Under the pieces are notes generated by a model. The model worked only from the letters and a program-made list of their open reading frames with translations. It made no database searches and was not told the origin of the DNA. The position numbers and the translations under genes were made by a program. Positions 13,294 to 20,354 of a stretch of DNA of 23,749 nucleotides are shown here, piece after piece (the stretch's first letter is position 1; the number at the start of each line of letters is the position of its first letter). Source of the DNA: a virus; the IMG/VR virus record IMGVR_UViG_3300009620_001332, positions 1-23,749 of that record; one strand, given 5' to 3'.

Positions 13294-14272
13294 ACACGAT
13301 AGCGTGCTAATTACCGGCGGAAAGGGCTTTTTGGGCCGAAGGCTTTACAGATCGCTAAATGAGGCTGGCTACAGTCGCCTCACAGCGGTAGGGGGCACTC
13401 AAGATGGTATTGATCTAGGCGAAGATGCTCACATAGGTTGGATGTTTGATATGTACCGTCCTGATGTAGTAATCCATCTTGCCGCTAGAGTGGGTGGAAT
13501 CGGAGCCAACATGAAATACCCCGGAGGTTTTCTGTATGAAAATCTTAACATGGGTATCAAGATGATCGAAGAAGCTCGCCAGTGGGAATGCAAAAAATTC
13601 ATCATGACAGGAACGGTATGCTCTTATCCTAAATACTGCCCTGTCCCTTTTAAAGAAGAAGACATATGGAATGGATATCCAGAAGAAACTAATGCTCCTT
13701 ATGGCATAGCAAAGAAAACGCTAATGGAAATGCTACAGGCGTACCATAGCCAGTTTGGAATGAACACTGTTAATTTAATACCTACCAACATGTATGGACC
13801 GGGAGATAATTACGATCCTAGAGCCAGTCATGTCATACCAGCCATTATGTCTCGCGTGGCTCATGCTAAGAAAAACAACGATCCTGAGTTAGAGGTATGG
13901 GGTTCTGGTGAAGCCAGTAGAGAATTTCTATTTGTTGAAGACTGCGCAAAAGCTATCCAGCTTGCTATGGAAAATCACGATGACGATCCCTCGCCAGTCA
14001 ATATAGGAACCGGTGAAGAAACTAAGATCAAAGACATGATCGAAACAATGTGTGAAATAATGGAATATGACGGAGAGCTTGTGTGGAACGATAGAAAACC
14101 TGACGGTCAGCCAAGAAGATGTCTAGACGTTACAAAAGCAAAAGAAAAATTTGGGTTCACAGCCTCTACTTCTCTCAGAAAAGGTCTAGAAATAACTGTC
14201 GAGTGGTTTAACCGGCATATGTCCCCGTACAAGAAGACGCTAAGAGAGCTTCCCCCTACGGAAATCTACTGA
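13280..14272 (+). CDS. fcl: GDP-L-fucose synthase (GDP-4-keto-6-deoxymannose epimerase/reductase)
   Basis: A 330-residue extended SDR enzyme. The NAD(P)-binding motif is ITGGKGFLG near residues 11-19. HLAARVGGIGANMKYP (about 66-81) and the catalytic region GTVCSYPKY are characteristic of GDP-L-fucose synthase (Fcl/WcaG). T112 and C114 stand at the E. coli Ser107/Cys109 positions, and Y141-x-x-x-K145 is the SDR pair. The C-terminal NIGTGEETKI and later KPDGQPRRCLDV fit substrate-binding parts. It catalyses the last step from GDP-4-keto-6-deoxy-D-mannose to GDP-L-fucose using NADPH. No GDP-mannose 4,6-dehydratase (gmd) is seen in this window; it may lie elsewhere or come from the host. It overlaps the thioredoxin gene by 14 nt and the next by 1 nt. 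Confidence 0.88.
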   Translation: MTISKHDSVLITGGKGFLGRRLYRSLNEAGYSRLTAVGGTQDGIDLGEDAHIGWMFDMYRPDVVIHLAARVGGIGANMKYPGGFLYENLNMGIKMIEEARQWECKKFIMTGTVCSYPKYCPVPFKEEDIWNGYPEETNAPYGIAKKTLMEMLQAYHSQFGMNTVNLIPTNMYGPGDNYDPRASHVIPAIMSRVAHAKKNNDPELEVWGSGEASREFLFVEDCAKAIQLAMENHDDDPSPVNIGTGEETKIKDMIETMCEIMEYDGELVWNDRKPDGQPRRCLDVTKAKEKFGFTASTSLRKGLEITVEWFNRHMSPYKKTLRELPPTEIY

Positions 14273-15135
14273 TGATTACCACCCTAATTCTTTCTGAAAA
14301 CAACGCTGTTAGACTTCACCTACTCTTAGAGAGTCTCCATTTAAACGGCGGTAACTTATTTGACATAACCGTTTTATACAGAGCCTCTTCCGAAAAATTT
14401 TTTGCAGGATACGAGAAAGCGTCTACCTACTTTAACCTTAAAAATCAATACGAGCATATCTTTCCAACCAGATGGATAGAAATGAGCGACCTTCCTGTCG
14501 CAAAAAATATGATATCATGCCTCAAGGAAGCAAGAGAATTAGTATGCATTTTTAATGATGAGAATATTTTATTCAAAAACCCACCATCTTATGATTCTAT
14601 AAAAACCCTTTTTGATGAACACAATCCTCTAACCTTGTCTTTACGGTTGGGTAACAATACTATTATCCAAAATCCTTATAGTCGAGATAGATATTTTGCC
14701 GAAATCCCTTCAGAGGGTGACTTCGTTTTGGATCAGTTCTTAGTATGGGATGCCGCTGAGATAACACCGTATACAAATTTTGGTATACCATTTTCAATTA
14801 ACGGACATGTTTACAAAAACGAACACTTGGCAAAGATTTTAGATCAATCGACCTCTTCCAATTTGGAAGAATTAGAATCAGAAGTCCAGCCACTTTTTTA
14901 TCAAGGGTCATCTTCTGGTTTACCTACTAAAATGTCTTGTCTCGAATATAGTGCCGTGATACATAACTCTTCGCAAAAAATTTCAGACGAAAGCGGTAGC
15001 AACTTAGGGATTAGCTTGGAAGATCTTAATGAAAGATACCTTCAGTCACAAACCATAGACTTAGACTACATTCCTTTTGAGCATATTTCTATGCCCTTTG
15101 AACACTTTGTTCTAAGGTTCCACAATGCAAATTAG
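14272..15135 (+). CDS. GT-A-like glycosyltransferase-family protein (paralogue of 2839-3720)
   Basis: A 287-residue protein whose ATG overlaps the stop of the fucose-synthase gene (TGATG). It aligns with the protein at 2839-3720 from end to end: ITTLILSENNAVRLHLLLES at the start, FNDEN (residues 94-98) where the other has FVDDN, SLRLGNNTIIQN, PFSINGH, and a C-terminal NLGISLEDLNERYL. The acidic tetrad corresponds to a GT-A metal-binding site but departs from the usual DxD. Its position right behind fcl suggests a fucosyl- or related sugar transferase; that is inferred. It overlaps the acetyltransferase by 11 nt. Confidence 0.6.
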   Translation: MITTLILSENNAVRLHLLLESLHLNGGNLFDITVLYRASSEKFFAGYEKASTYFNLKNQYEHIFPTRWIEMSDLPVAKNMISCLKEARELVCIFNDENILFKNPPSYDSIKTLFDEHNPLTLSLRLGNNTIIQNPYSRDRYFAEIPSEGDFVLDQFLVWDAAEITPYTNFGIPFSINGHVYKNEHLAKILDQSTSSNLEELESEVQPLFYQGSSSGLPTKMSCLEYSAVIHNSSQKISDESGSNLGISLEDLNERYLQSQTIDLDYIPFEHISMPFEHFVLRFHNAN

Positions 15136-15571
15136 AAGAATAGAAAGAGATGATTTAGACGAGCACTATTTAAATCTGAGAAGCCAACTAAGCCCTCTTC
15201 CACACGATTCCTGTAATGCCAATTTTGACAAAATATGGTCAACTTTTGTTAACGATAGTAATCACCATGTTATAGTCGCAGTACAAAAAATCTATGACTC
15301 TCCGAAATACGCTAATCTCGTTGTGGGGACGGGATCGTTGTTAATTGAACGGAAATTAACTGGCACAATTGCGGGTCGCATCGAAGATGTAGTAATTTTA
15401 CAGGAATACAGAAAGTGTGGCATGGGGACCGCCATAATCGATGGGCTTATCGATATAGCGACACAGGAAAAATGCTACAAAATCATTTTACACTGTTCCG
15501 ACAAAAATATACCGTTCTACAACAGGCTTGGTTTTCTTAAAGTAGACAACGGAATGAAGCTAGTACTATGA
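15125..15571 (+). CDS. GNA1-like glucosamine-phosphate N-acetyltransferase (GNAT)
   Basis: A 148-residue GNAT-fold protein. Residues about 78-137 closely follow the eukaryotic GNA1 pattern: GTIAGRIEDVVILQEYRK, then the acetyl-CoA-binding YRKCGMG turn, an IIDGLIDIATQEKCYKIIL helix and strand, and CSDKNIPFYNRLGF. Yeast GNA1 has an equivalent ending with C-Y-K-I-I-L-D-C-x-E-K-N-x-x-F-Y-x-x-x-G-F; here the Asp before the Cys is His. GNA1 converts glucosamine-6-phosphate and acetyl-CoA to GlcNAc-6-phosphate, towards UDP-GlcNAc. Length is close to the family norm. It overlaps the flanking genes by 11 and 4 nt. The role in phage glycan synthesis is inferred from its neighbours. Confidence 0.75.
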   Translation: MQIRRIERDDLDEHYLNLRSQLSPLPHDSCNANFDKIWSTFVNDSNHHVIVAVQKIYDSPKYANLVVGTGSLLIERKLTGTIAGRIEDVVILQEYRKCGMGTAIIDGLIDIATQEKCYKIILHCSDKNIPFYNRLGFLKVDNGMKLVL

Positions 15572-16482
15572 AAATCATTTGCACCACGGTTGTCAGAGCA
15601 GCCTCTCAGGGCGATGTCCACGGTGGATTGTATGTTATCGATATGGATTCTGAAGAGGTTGTACATCATTTTCCTTATGCAGAAGATTTTATCAATGACA
15701 ATGAACGTGGGGGAGAACGAGGGTTAAGGGGCCTAGCCGTTCTAGACGATAGGATTATTGTTGCAGATTCTTCCGGGCTAATGGAATTAGACAGAGACAA
15801 TTTTAAAATTACCAACAGGATTCAGGATGATAACATATTTAAATCAATACATGAGATATGTTTTTTCGATGGGAATCTGTGGATAACTTCGACAGCATAC
15901 GATAAGATCGTTGCAATGGATCTTAATTTTAAACTGCGCGGTATTTGGGAGGTAATAGGAGAAGACGGAGAAGACCGTAAAATTTTAACCGACTTAAAGC
16001 CCAGCAATCCCACGCCGCCTAAAACCGAAGACAAATATCACATTAACTCTATTTCCAGTAACAATGGTAGAGTAGTTTTTTCTGGATTGATTACGCATTT
16101 ACACTCTGCCACAAACATGGATGTTGTTGCTTCTATGCCCGTCATAGACAACGAAAAAAGTTTTCAGCACAACTTTTATGAATACGAAGATTTATGCCTT
16201 GTCAACCTTACAACTTTTGGATACGTGGGAATTATCAAAAAAGACTCCCCAAAGATCAACTACGTCGCAATCCCCAAGTCCAAAAAGGTGAAATACTCTG
16301 CTGACCAGATAGCCGCTAATAACTGGAATCGTGGATTGGCTCGCAAAGACAACTATATTCTCATCGGTACTTCACCAGCCAGAATACTTTTATATAACAT
16401 GGATACCGTCAGGATAGAAAAAGAAATACAGCTTGAGGAAGATGTAAGACACTGTATTCACGGATTAGAGATATTGGAGTAA
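15568..16482 (+). CDS. Beta-propeller-like protein in the glycan module
   Basis: A 304-residue protein. Repeated strand patterns such as RGLAVLDDRIIVADSSGLME, ICFFDGNLWITSTAYDKIVA, INSISSNNGRVVFSGLI and DNYILIGTSPARILLYNMD suggest four or more beta-propeller blades. The overall look, including HSATNMD and a final GLEIL, recalls the uncharacterised DUF4915/TIGR03032-like propellers found in polysaccharide and methyltransferase gene clusters, but I cannot confirm the family. No catalytic motif is evident. ATG 15568 overlaps the acetyltransferase stop (ATGA). It ends the second glycan block. Confidence 0.55.
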   Translation: MKIICTTVVRAASQGDVHGGLYVIDMDSEEVVHHFPYAEDFINDNERGGERGLRGLAVLDDRIIVADSSGLMELDRDNFKITNRIQDDNIFKSIHEICFFDGNLWITSTAYDKIVAMDLNFKLRGIWEVIGEDGEDRKILTDLKPSNPTPPKTEDKYHINSISSNNGRVVFSGLITHLHSATNMDVVASMPVIDNEKSFQHNFYEYEDLCLVNLTTFGYVGIIKKDSPKINYVAIPKSKKVKYSADQIAANNWNRGLARKDNYILIGTSPARILLYNMDTVRIEKEIQLEEDVRHCIHGLEILE

Positions 16483-16484
16483 AG

Positions 16485-16700
16485 ATGAAACTAGATGAAA
16501 AAAAGGTAAGTAGGAGCAAGGCCGAGTTATTGAAAATTGACGACAAAACTACAGCGCTGGTTTTGCCGGAAAATTTTGACGGTCTCGAAAACGGAAACGG
16601 GTTTCGCAAAATGATTGCATATGCGATTCATTCAAAATATATTTGGGTTCATTCAGACTTTAGGTTAAAGCATGGGAAAAACAGTAAGAAAAAAAAGTAA
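16485..16700 (+). CDS. Small hypothetical protein with basic tail
   Basis: A 71-residue protein starting two bases after the propeller gene, with GGAG nearby. It has a mixed alpha/beta core (ALVLPENFDGLENGNGFRKM) and a strongly basic C-terminus (KHGKNSKKKK) that could contact nucleic acid. The 3' end overlaps a second small basic frame. No family is recognised. Confidence 0.5.
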   Translation: MKLDEKKVSRSKAELLKIDDKTTALVLPENFDGLENGNGFRKMIAYAIHSKYIWVHSDFRLKHGKNSKKKK

Positions 16701-16776
16701 GCGAGACAAGAAGAAGCTAAAGAAGGAGCGTCGTTCAAGGAAAGAAAAACGTGAAAACGCATATAACATGGGATGA
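16672..16776 (+). CDS. 34-residue highly basic micro-protein (overlapping frame)
   Basis: ATG 16672 opens a short frame ending at TGA 16774-16776. The product is dominated by Lys and Arg: about half of all residues, including RKKSKRDKKKLKKERRSRK. It overlaps the end of the 71-residue gene by 29 nt and the start of the dCMP-deaminase gene by 26 nt, filling the gap exactly. A poorly matched ribosome site (TTAAAG) weakens the case. If real, it could be a nucleic-acid-binding peptide or a translational coupling leader. The basic content alone could come from the A-rich region before GTG 16751. Confidence 0.35.
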   Translation: MGKTVRKKSKRDKKKLKKERRSRKEKRENAYNMG

Positions 16777-17236
16777 TTACTTCATGGGTCTGGCCTATTA
16801 TGCCTCTATTAGAAGCCATGACGATCAAACCAAGGTTGGTTGTGTGATCGTTAGCGACAAGAGAGTAATTAGTATGGGCTACAATGGTTTCTGTAAAGGT
16901 GTCGATGACAGCGACCTTCCCACCGTAAGACCCAATAAATATCCGTTTATGGTTCACGCGGAGGAAAACGCTGTTAGCAACATGCTGATCAATCCTCCGT
17001 CACTAAAGCAAGTATATGTTACACACATGCCCTGCAATAGATGCGCTAAACTTCTATGGCAAAACGATATCCACGACTGGCATATCCCCGAGGGCTGCAA
17101 GGCTCACGGATATTCAAAAGAAGACGAAATTGTTTACCGACATCTGATAGACAACGGGCTTCAAATATCCTATGTCAACCCAGACCTGTCTTACTTGAAC
17201 AGACTGACGGATAAGGGAAAACCTTTGAGTCATTAG
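16751..17236 (+). CDS. Deoxycytidylate (dCMP) deaminase
   Basis: A 161-residue zinc-dependent deaminase starting at GTG 16751 with AAGGAAAG about seven bases upstream. The zinc/catalytic motif is H69-A-E71 (HAEENA), and the second motif is PC95NRC98. The N-terminal SHDDQTKVGCVIVSDKRVISMGYNGF is typical of dCMP deaminases (ComEB/T4 cd type), as is the RPNKYPFMVHAEENA context. It converts dCMP to dUMP and ammonia, feeding thymidylate synthesis. The dUTPase downstream also yields dUMP, and NrdJ supplies the deoxynucleotides. The 91 nt after its stop contain a promoter-like element. Family assignment is firm; whether dCTP feedback regulates it cannot be told. Confidence 0.86.
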   Translation: MKTHITWDDYFMGLAYYASIRSHDDQTKVGCVIVSDKRVISMGYNGFCKGVDDSDLPTVRPNKYPFMVHAEENAVSNMLINPPSLKQVYVTHMPCNRCAKLLWQNDIHDWHIPEGCKAHGYSKEDEIVYRHLIDNGLQISYVNPDLSYLNRLTDKGKPLSH

Positions 17237-17259
17237 CTCATATTTAGTGTATAATACTA
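17225..17259 (+). promoter_or_regulatory. Putative promoter before the nuclease-NrdJ operon
   Basis: TTGAGT (17225-17230) and TATAAT (17250-17255) are spaced 19 nt, slightly longer than ideal. The block GTGTATAATACTA (17247-17259) is identical to that at 5953-5965 before the virion genes. It straddles the stop of the dCMP-deaminase gene and starts the only long leader (91 nt) of this module. Confidence 0.45.
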
Positions 17260-17327
17260 CATGTCGACAAGAGTTATTCACAACGGCCCACCCCCTCTGG
17301 GTGAAGAAGAAAAGAGAGTCAACGAAG

Positions 17328-17690
17328 ATGAAGCAGCCACCGATAGGAATTACAACCAAAGGATCTGTCGTCAATGTTGTTGACGGCGATACGTTGGACG
17401 TAGAAGTAACAAGAACTATCAGAGTGAGACTTAAAGATTGTTGGTGTCCTGAAACAAGAACCAGAGATTTAGAAGAAAAGAAAAAGGGGCTAGCGGCCAA
17501 GGCTCATTTAAATGGGCTTTTAGAAGACAGCAAAGATGTAGTTTTATTTATCCCGGCAGATTCAGACGGTGACATAAAAGACGTGTTCACTCTGAATCGA
17601 GTGCTGGGATATATTTTTATAGATTCCGAAAATGTCTCGTCCAGAATGGTCACAGATGGACATGCAACCATAAGAAAAGAAAAAAAGTAG
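17328..17690 (+). CDS. Staphylococcal-nuclease-like (SNase) endonuclease
   Basis: A 120-residue protein. A longer frame beginning at GTG 17247 exists, but its first 27 residues lack family similarity and overlap the promoter block, so ATG 17328 is chosen. The SNase core is complete: VVDGDTLDVEV (D21 calcium site), RVRLKDCWCPET with R34, D37 and E42 as counterparts of the classic Arg35/Asp40/Glu43, and TLNRVLGYIF with R91 for Arg87. A two-residue insertion (CW) precedes the Pro-Glu. The C-terminal MVTDGHATIRK closes the OB-fold. No signal peptide is seen, so it likely degrades host DNA or RNA inside the cell for nucleotide recycling. It lies eight bases before NrdJ. Confidence 0.82.
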   Translation: MKQPPIGITTKGSVVNVVDGDTLDVEVTRTIRVRLKDCWCPETRTRDLEEKKKGLAAKAHLNGLLEDSKDVVLFIPADSDGDIKDVFTLNRVLGYIFIDSENVSSRMVTDGHATIRKEKK

Positions 17691-17697
17691 GAAGAAA

Positions 17698-19881
17698 ATG
17701 TCATTGAACGAATTGCAAAATTACACGTTTGTTAGTAAGTACGCGAGATGGATTCCAGAAAAGAAAAGAAGAGAAACTTGGAAAGAGTCAGTTGATAGAG
17801 TAAAAAATATGATGTATGCTAAATATCCCGAAGTGAACGGGGAAATAGAATGGGCATACGATCTAATGCACAAGAAACGTGTGCTAGGCTCTCAAAGAGC
17901 TTTACAGTTTGGAGGAAAGCCAATCTTTAAGCACCATGCTAGAGTCTACAACTGCATTGCTTCTTATGTAGACAGGCCAAGATTCTTTCAAGAATGTATG
18001 TATCTTTTACTATGCGGGTGTGGCGTAGGATTTTCGGTTCAAAAACACCACGTAAAGAAGCTACCAAATATTATTATCAAAAAGAACGGTACAAAAAAAT
18101 ATACAATACCCGATACTATTGAGGGGTGGTCTGACGCAATTGGCGTTTTGGTTAGTAGCTACTTTGTTGATGACAAACTGTTTCCTGAATACGAAGGAAA
18201 GAACGTAAACTTTGATTTTTCTGAAATCAGACCCGCTGGATCTTATCTTAGTTCCAGTTCGGGAAAAGCTCCCGGCCCAGAGCCACTTAAAAAAGCACTC
18301 ACTAATATTAAGAAGGTTTTAGACAGGGCTATAAAAGAATCGGAATTCGGCATAAAGAAATTGGAGCCAATACATGTCTACGACATTGTTATGCACGCTG
18401 CTGATGCTGTTATCTCTGGTGGTGTACGCAGAAGTGCTACGATCTGTGTTTTTTCTCCAGATGACCAAGACATGGCGATGGCGAAGACTGGTAACTGGTT
18501 TCACGATAATCCTCAACGTGGCCGTTCTAACAATTCTGCTTTACTCCTACGTGATAAAACCACTCCTAAACAGTTCTCCGGGTTGATGCAGTCAGTAAAG
18601 GAGTTTGGAGAGCCGGGTTTTGTGTGGTCAGATTCCACAGAGTTAATTGTGAACCCGTGTGTGGAGATTGGGTTGTATCCTGTTGATGAAGAAACAGGTA
18701 AGACAGGATGGCAAGCATGTAATCTCAGTACCATTAATTGTGCAAAAGTTAACACCAAGAAAGAATTTTTTGAATCTTGTCGCGCTGCTGCAATTATTGG
18801 AACGCTTCAGGCCGGTTTTACTGATTTACCATATTTAGGAGAGATCAGCGAGAGAATTTTCCGACGAGAAGCCCTATTGGGCGTTTCCATGACCGGGATT
18901 ATGGAACAGCACGAGCTTTGTCTCGATCCTGAAATCCAAAAAGAAGGCGCTAGGGTTATCAAAAAAACAAACAAGGAATTTGCTGCTAAGATCGGAATCA
19001 ATCCGGCGGCTAGAACTACTTGTGTCAAACCTGAAGGCACTGCCAGTTGCATCCTTGGTACTAGTAGCGGCATACATCCCCATCATGCTAAGCGTTATAT
19101 ACGACGTGTACAAGCTAACAAGATGGAGAATATTTATCAGCACTTCAGGAAAACAAACGAAAGAGCTTGTGAAGAATCAGTTTGGTCAACTAATGGCACA
19201 GACGACGTAATCTCTTTCTGTATAGAAGTACCAGATGGGTCAAAGCTGAAGAATAAAATTGGAGCCATAGGTCTTCTAGAATATGTTAAAAGCACTCAGA
19301 AAAATTGGGTAATGGGAGGTAGGAATGAGAGTCTTTGCGTTCAACCCTTTCTACAACACAATGTCTCCAATACTATCAATGTAAAGCCCGAAGAATGGGA
19401 AGAGGTAGAAAAGTTTATCTACAAGAATCGTAAATTTTTCTGCGGCGTGTCTCTGCTTCCTGTGAGCGGAGACAAAGATTACCCTCAAGCCCCATTCACC
19501 ACGGTCTATCTCCCCAGTGAAATGGTGTCTCATTACGGAGACGGAGCCGTGTTTGTCAGCGGCCTGATTGAAGTTGCTCTCAATTTATGGGAAGATAACC
19601 TATGGGCCGCTTGCGATGCCATAATTGGGCTTGGCGATAAAATAAAAGGCAACGGTAAAAAGATTTGGCAAAAAAGATGTCAAAAATTTGCCGACAAATA
19701 TATGGACGGAGACGTTAAGCGATTAACCTACTGCATGAAAGATGTTTATAACTGGAAAGAATGGGTTGACGTAAAGCGATCATATAAGCCTGTAGAATAC
19801 ACAACATGTATCGAGGAGCATGATAATACTAAACCAGAACAAGAACTAGCTTGCGCTGGAGGAATGTGTGAAATCATCTAA
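17698..19881 (+). CDS. nrdJ: Adenosylcobalamin-dependent ribonucleoside-triphosphate reductase (class II)
   Basis: A 727-residue protein of the monomeric class II type (L. leichmannii-like). Substrate-site cysteines are C86 (VYNCIAS) and C341 (WQACNLSTINC). The thiyl-radical cysteine is C321 in NPCVEIG, with E323. SGGVRRSATI, TTCVKPEGTASCILGTSSG and a C-terminal redox pair C719/C724 (ACAGGMCEII) complete the signature. It reduces ribonucleotides to deoxyribonucleotides using a B12-derived radical, needing no oxygen and no NrdB partner, so a host with cobalamin supply is implied. Length is normal and no intein or frameshift is present. It overlaps the upstream part of the dUTPase frame only if that gene used an earlier start. 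Assignment is firm. Confidence 0.93.
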   Translation: MSLNELQNYTFVSKYARWIPEKKRRETWKESVDRVKNMMYAKYPEVNGEIEWAYDLMHKKRVLGSQRALQFGGKPIFKHHARVYNCIASYVDRPRFFQECMYLLLCGCGVGFSVQKHHVKKLPNIIIKKNGTKKYTIPDTIEGWSDAIGVLVSSYFVDDKLFPEYEGKNVNFDFSEIRPAGSYLSSSSGKAPGPEPLKKALTNIKKVLDRAIKESEFGIKKLEPIHVYDIVMHAADAVISGGVRRSATICVFSPDDQDMAMAKTGNWFHDNPQRGRSNNSALLLRDKTTPKQFSGLMQSVKEFGEPGFVWSDSTELIVNPCVEIGLYPVDEETGKTGWQACNLSTINCAKVNTKKEFFESCRAAAIIGTLQAGFTDLPYLGEISERIFRREALLGVSMTGIMEQHELCLDPEIQKEGARVIKKTNKEFAAKIGINPAARTTCVKPEGTASCILGTSSGIHPHHAKRYIRRVQANKMENIYQHFRKTNERACEESVWSTNGTDDVISFCIEVPDGSKLKNKIGAIGLLEYVKSTQKNWVMGGRNESLCVQPFLQHNVSNTINVKPEEWEEVEKFIYKNRKFFCGVSLLPVSGDKDYPQAPFTTVYLPSEMVSHYGDGAVFVSGLIEVALNLWEDNLWAACDAIIGLGDKIKGNGKKIWQKRCQKFADKYMDGDVKRLTYCMKDVYNWKEWVDVKRSYKPVEYTTCIEEHDNTKPEQELACAGGMCEII

Positions 19882-19906
19882 TGGAATTTTAAAGGAGCAA
19901 CAACGG

Positions 19907-20353
19907 ATGGCGATTTCATCGGAAATAGGCGGGATAGAAGTTCAAAAGTTAAGTCCAAATGCCAGAATACCCACCAAGGCAACTTCCATGGACGCAGGGT
20001 TTGACCTGTACGCCTCGATGGTAGGGGCTACAATTTTAGCCCCTCAAGAAGTTAAATTGATCCCAACCGGAATAGCCATGGCTCTACCTAGGGGCTATGC
20101 TGGACTTATCTGGGACAGATCTTCAATGGGCGTAAAGGGTATACATAGGTTTGCTGGAGTAGTGGACGCTGGATATAGAGGAGAAATCAAAGTTTGTCTG
20201 TATAATAGTAATGACCGTCCCTATCGATTGAATTCAGGGGACAGGATAGCTCAAATTCTAATCCAAAAAGTGAACGATTTTTATTTGCGGGAAGTGGAAA
20301 ACCTGAATAAAACCGATAGAGGAGGCGGCGGTTTCGGTTCATCAGGTATATAA
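19907..20353 (+). CDS. dut: dUTP diphosphatase (dUTPase)
   Basis: A 148-residue trimeric-type dUTPase. ATG 19907 is preferred over an in-frame ATG at 19868 because AAAGGAG (19891-19897) sits nine bases upstream and the extra 13 residues lie inside the NrdJ tail. All five motifs are visible: DAGFDLYA (29-36), DRSSMGVKG (70-78), GVVDAGYRGE (84-93, catalytic D87), GDRIAQILI, and the C-terminal RGGGGFGSSG. It hydrolyses dUTP to dUMP and pyrophosphate, keeping uracil out of phage DNA and giving dUMP for dTMP synthesis. It follows NrdJ in one operon and is two bases before phoH. Confidence 0.92.
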   Translation: MAISSEIGGIEVQKLSPNARIPTKATSMDAGFDLYASMVGATILAPQEVKLIPTGIAMALPRGYAGLIWDRSSMGVKGIHRFAGVVDAGYRGEIKVCLYNSNDRPYRLNSGDRIAQILIQKVNDFYLREVENLNKTDRGGGGFGSSGI

Positions 20354-20354
20354 T

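Noticed and set aside
17289-17303. CACCC/GGGTG hairpin in the SNase leader considered as a terminator
   Set aside because: It is not followed by a T-run and lies downstream of a promoter-like element, so it is at most a leader hairpin.
17247-17327. GTG-initiated extension of the SNase gene
   Set aside because: The extra 27 residues have no family similarity, and the start lies inside the promoter-like block; ATG 17328 gives a normal SNase N-terminus.
17114-17500. 128-residue open frame on the minus strand
   Set aside because: It overlaps the dCMP-deaminase and SNase genes antisense; both are firmly identified, and the minus-strand product looks like low-complexity shadow coding.
20349-20354. 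TATAAT just before phoH
   Set aside because: It spans the dUTPase stop and the phoH start, and no -35-like hexamer was found; too little for a promoter call.
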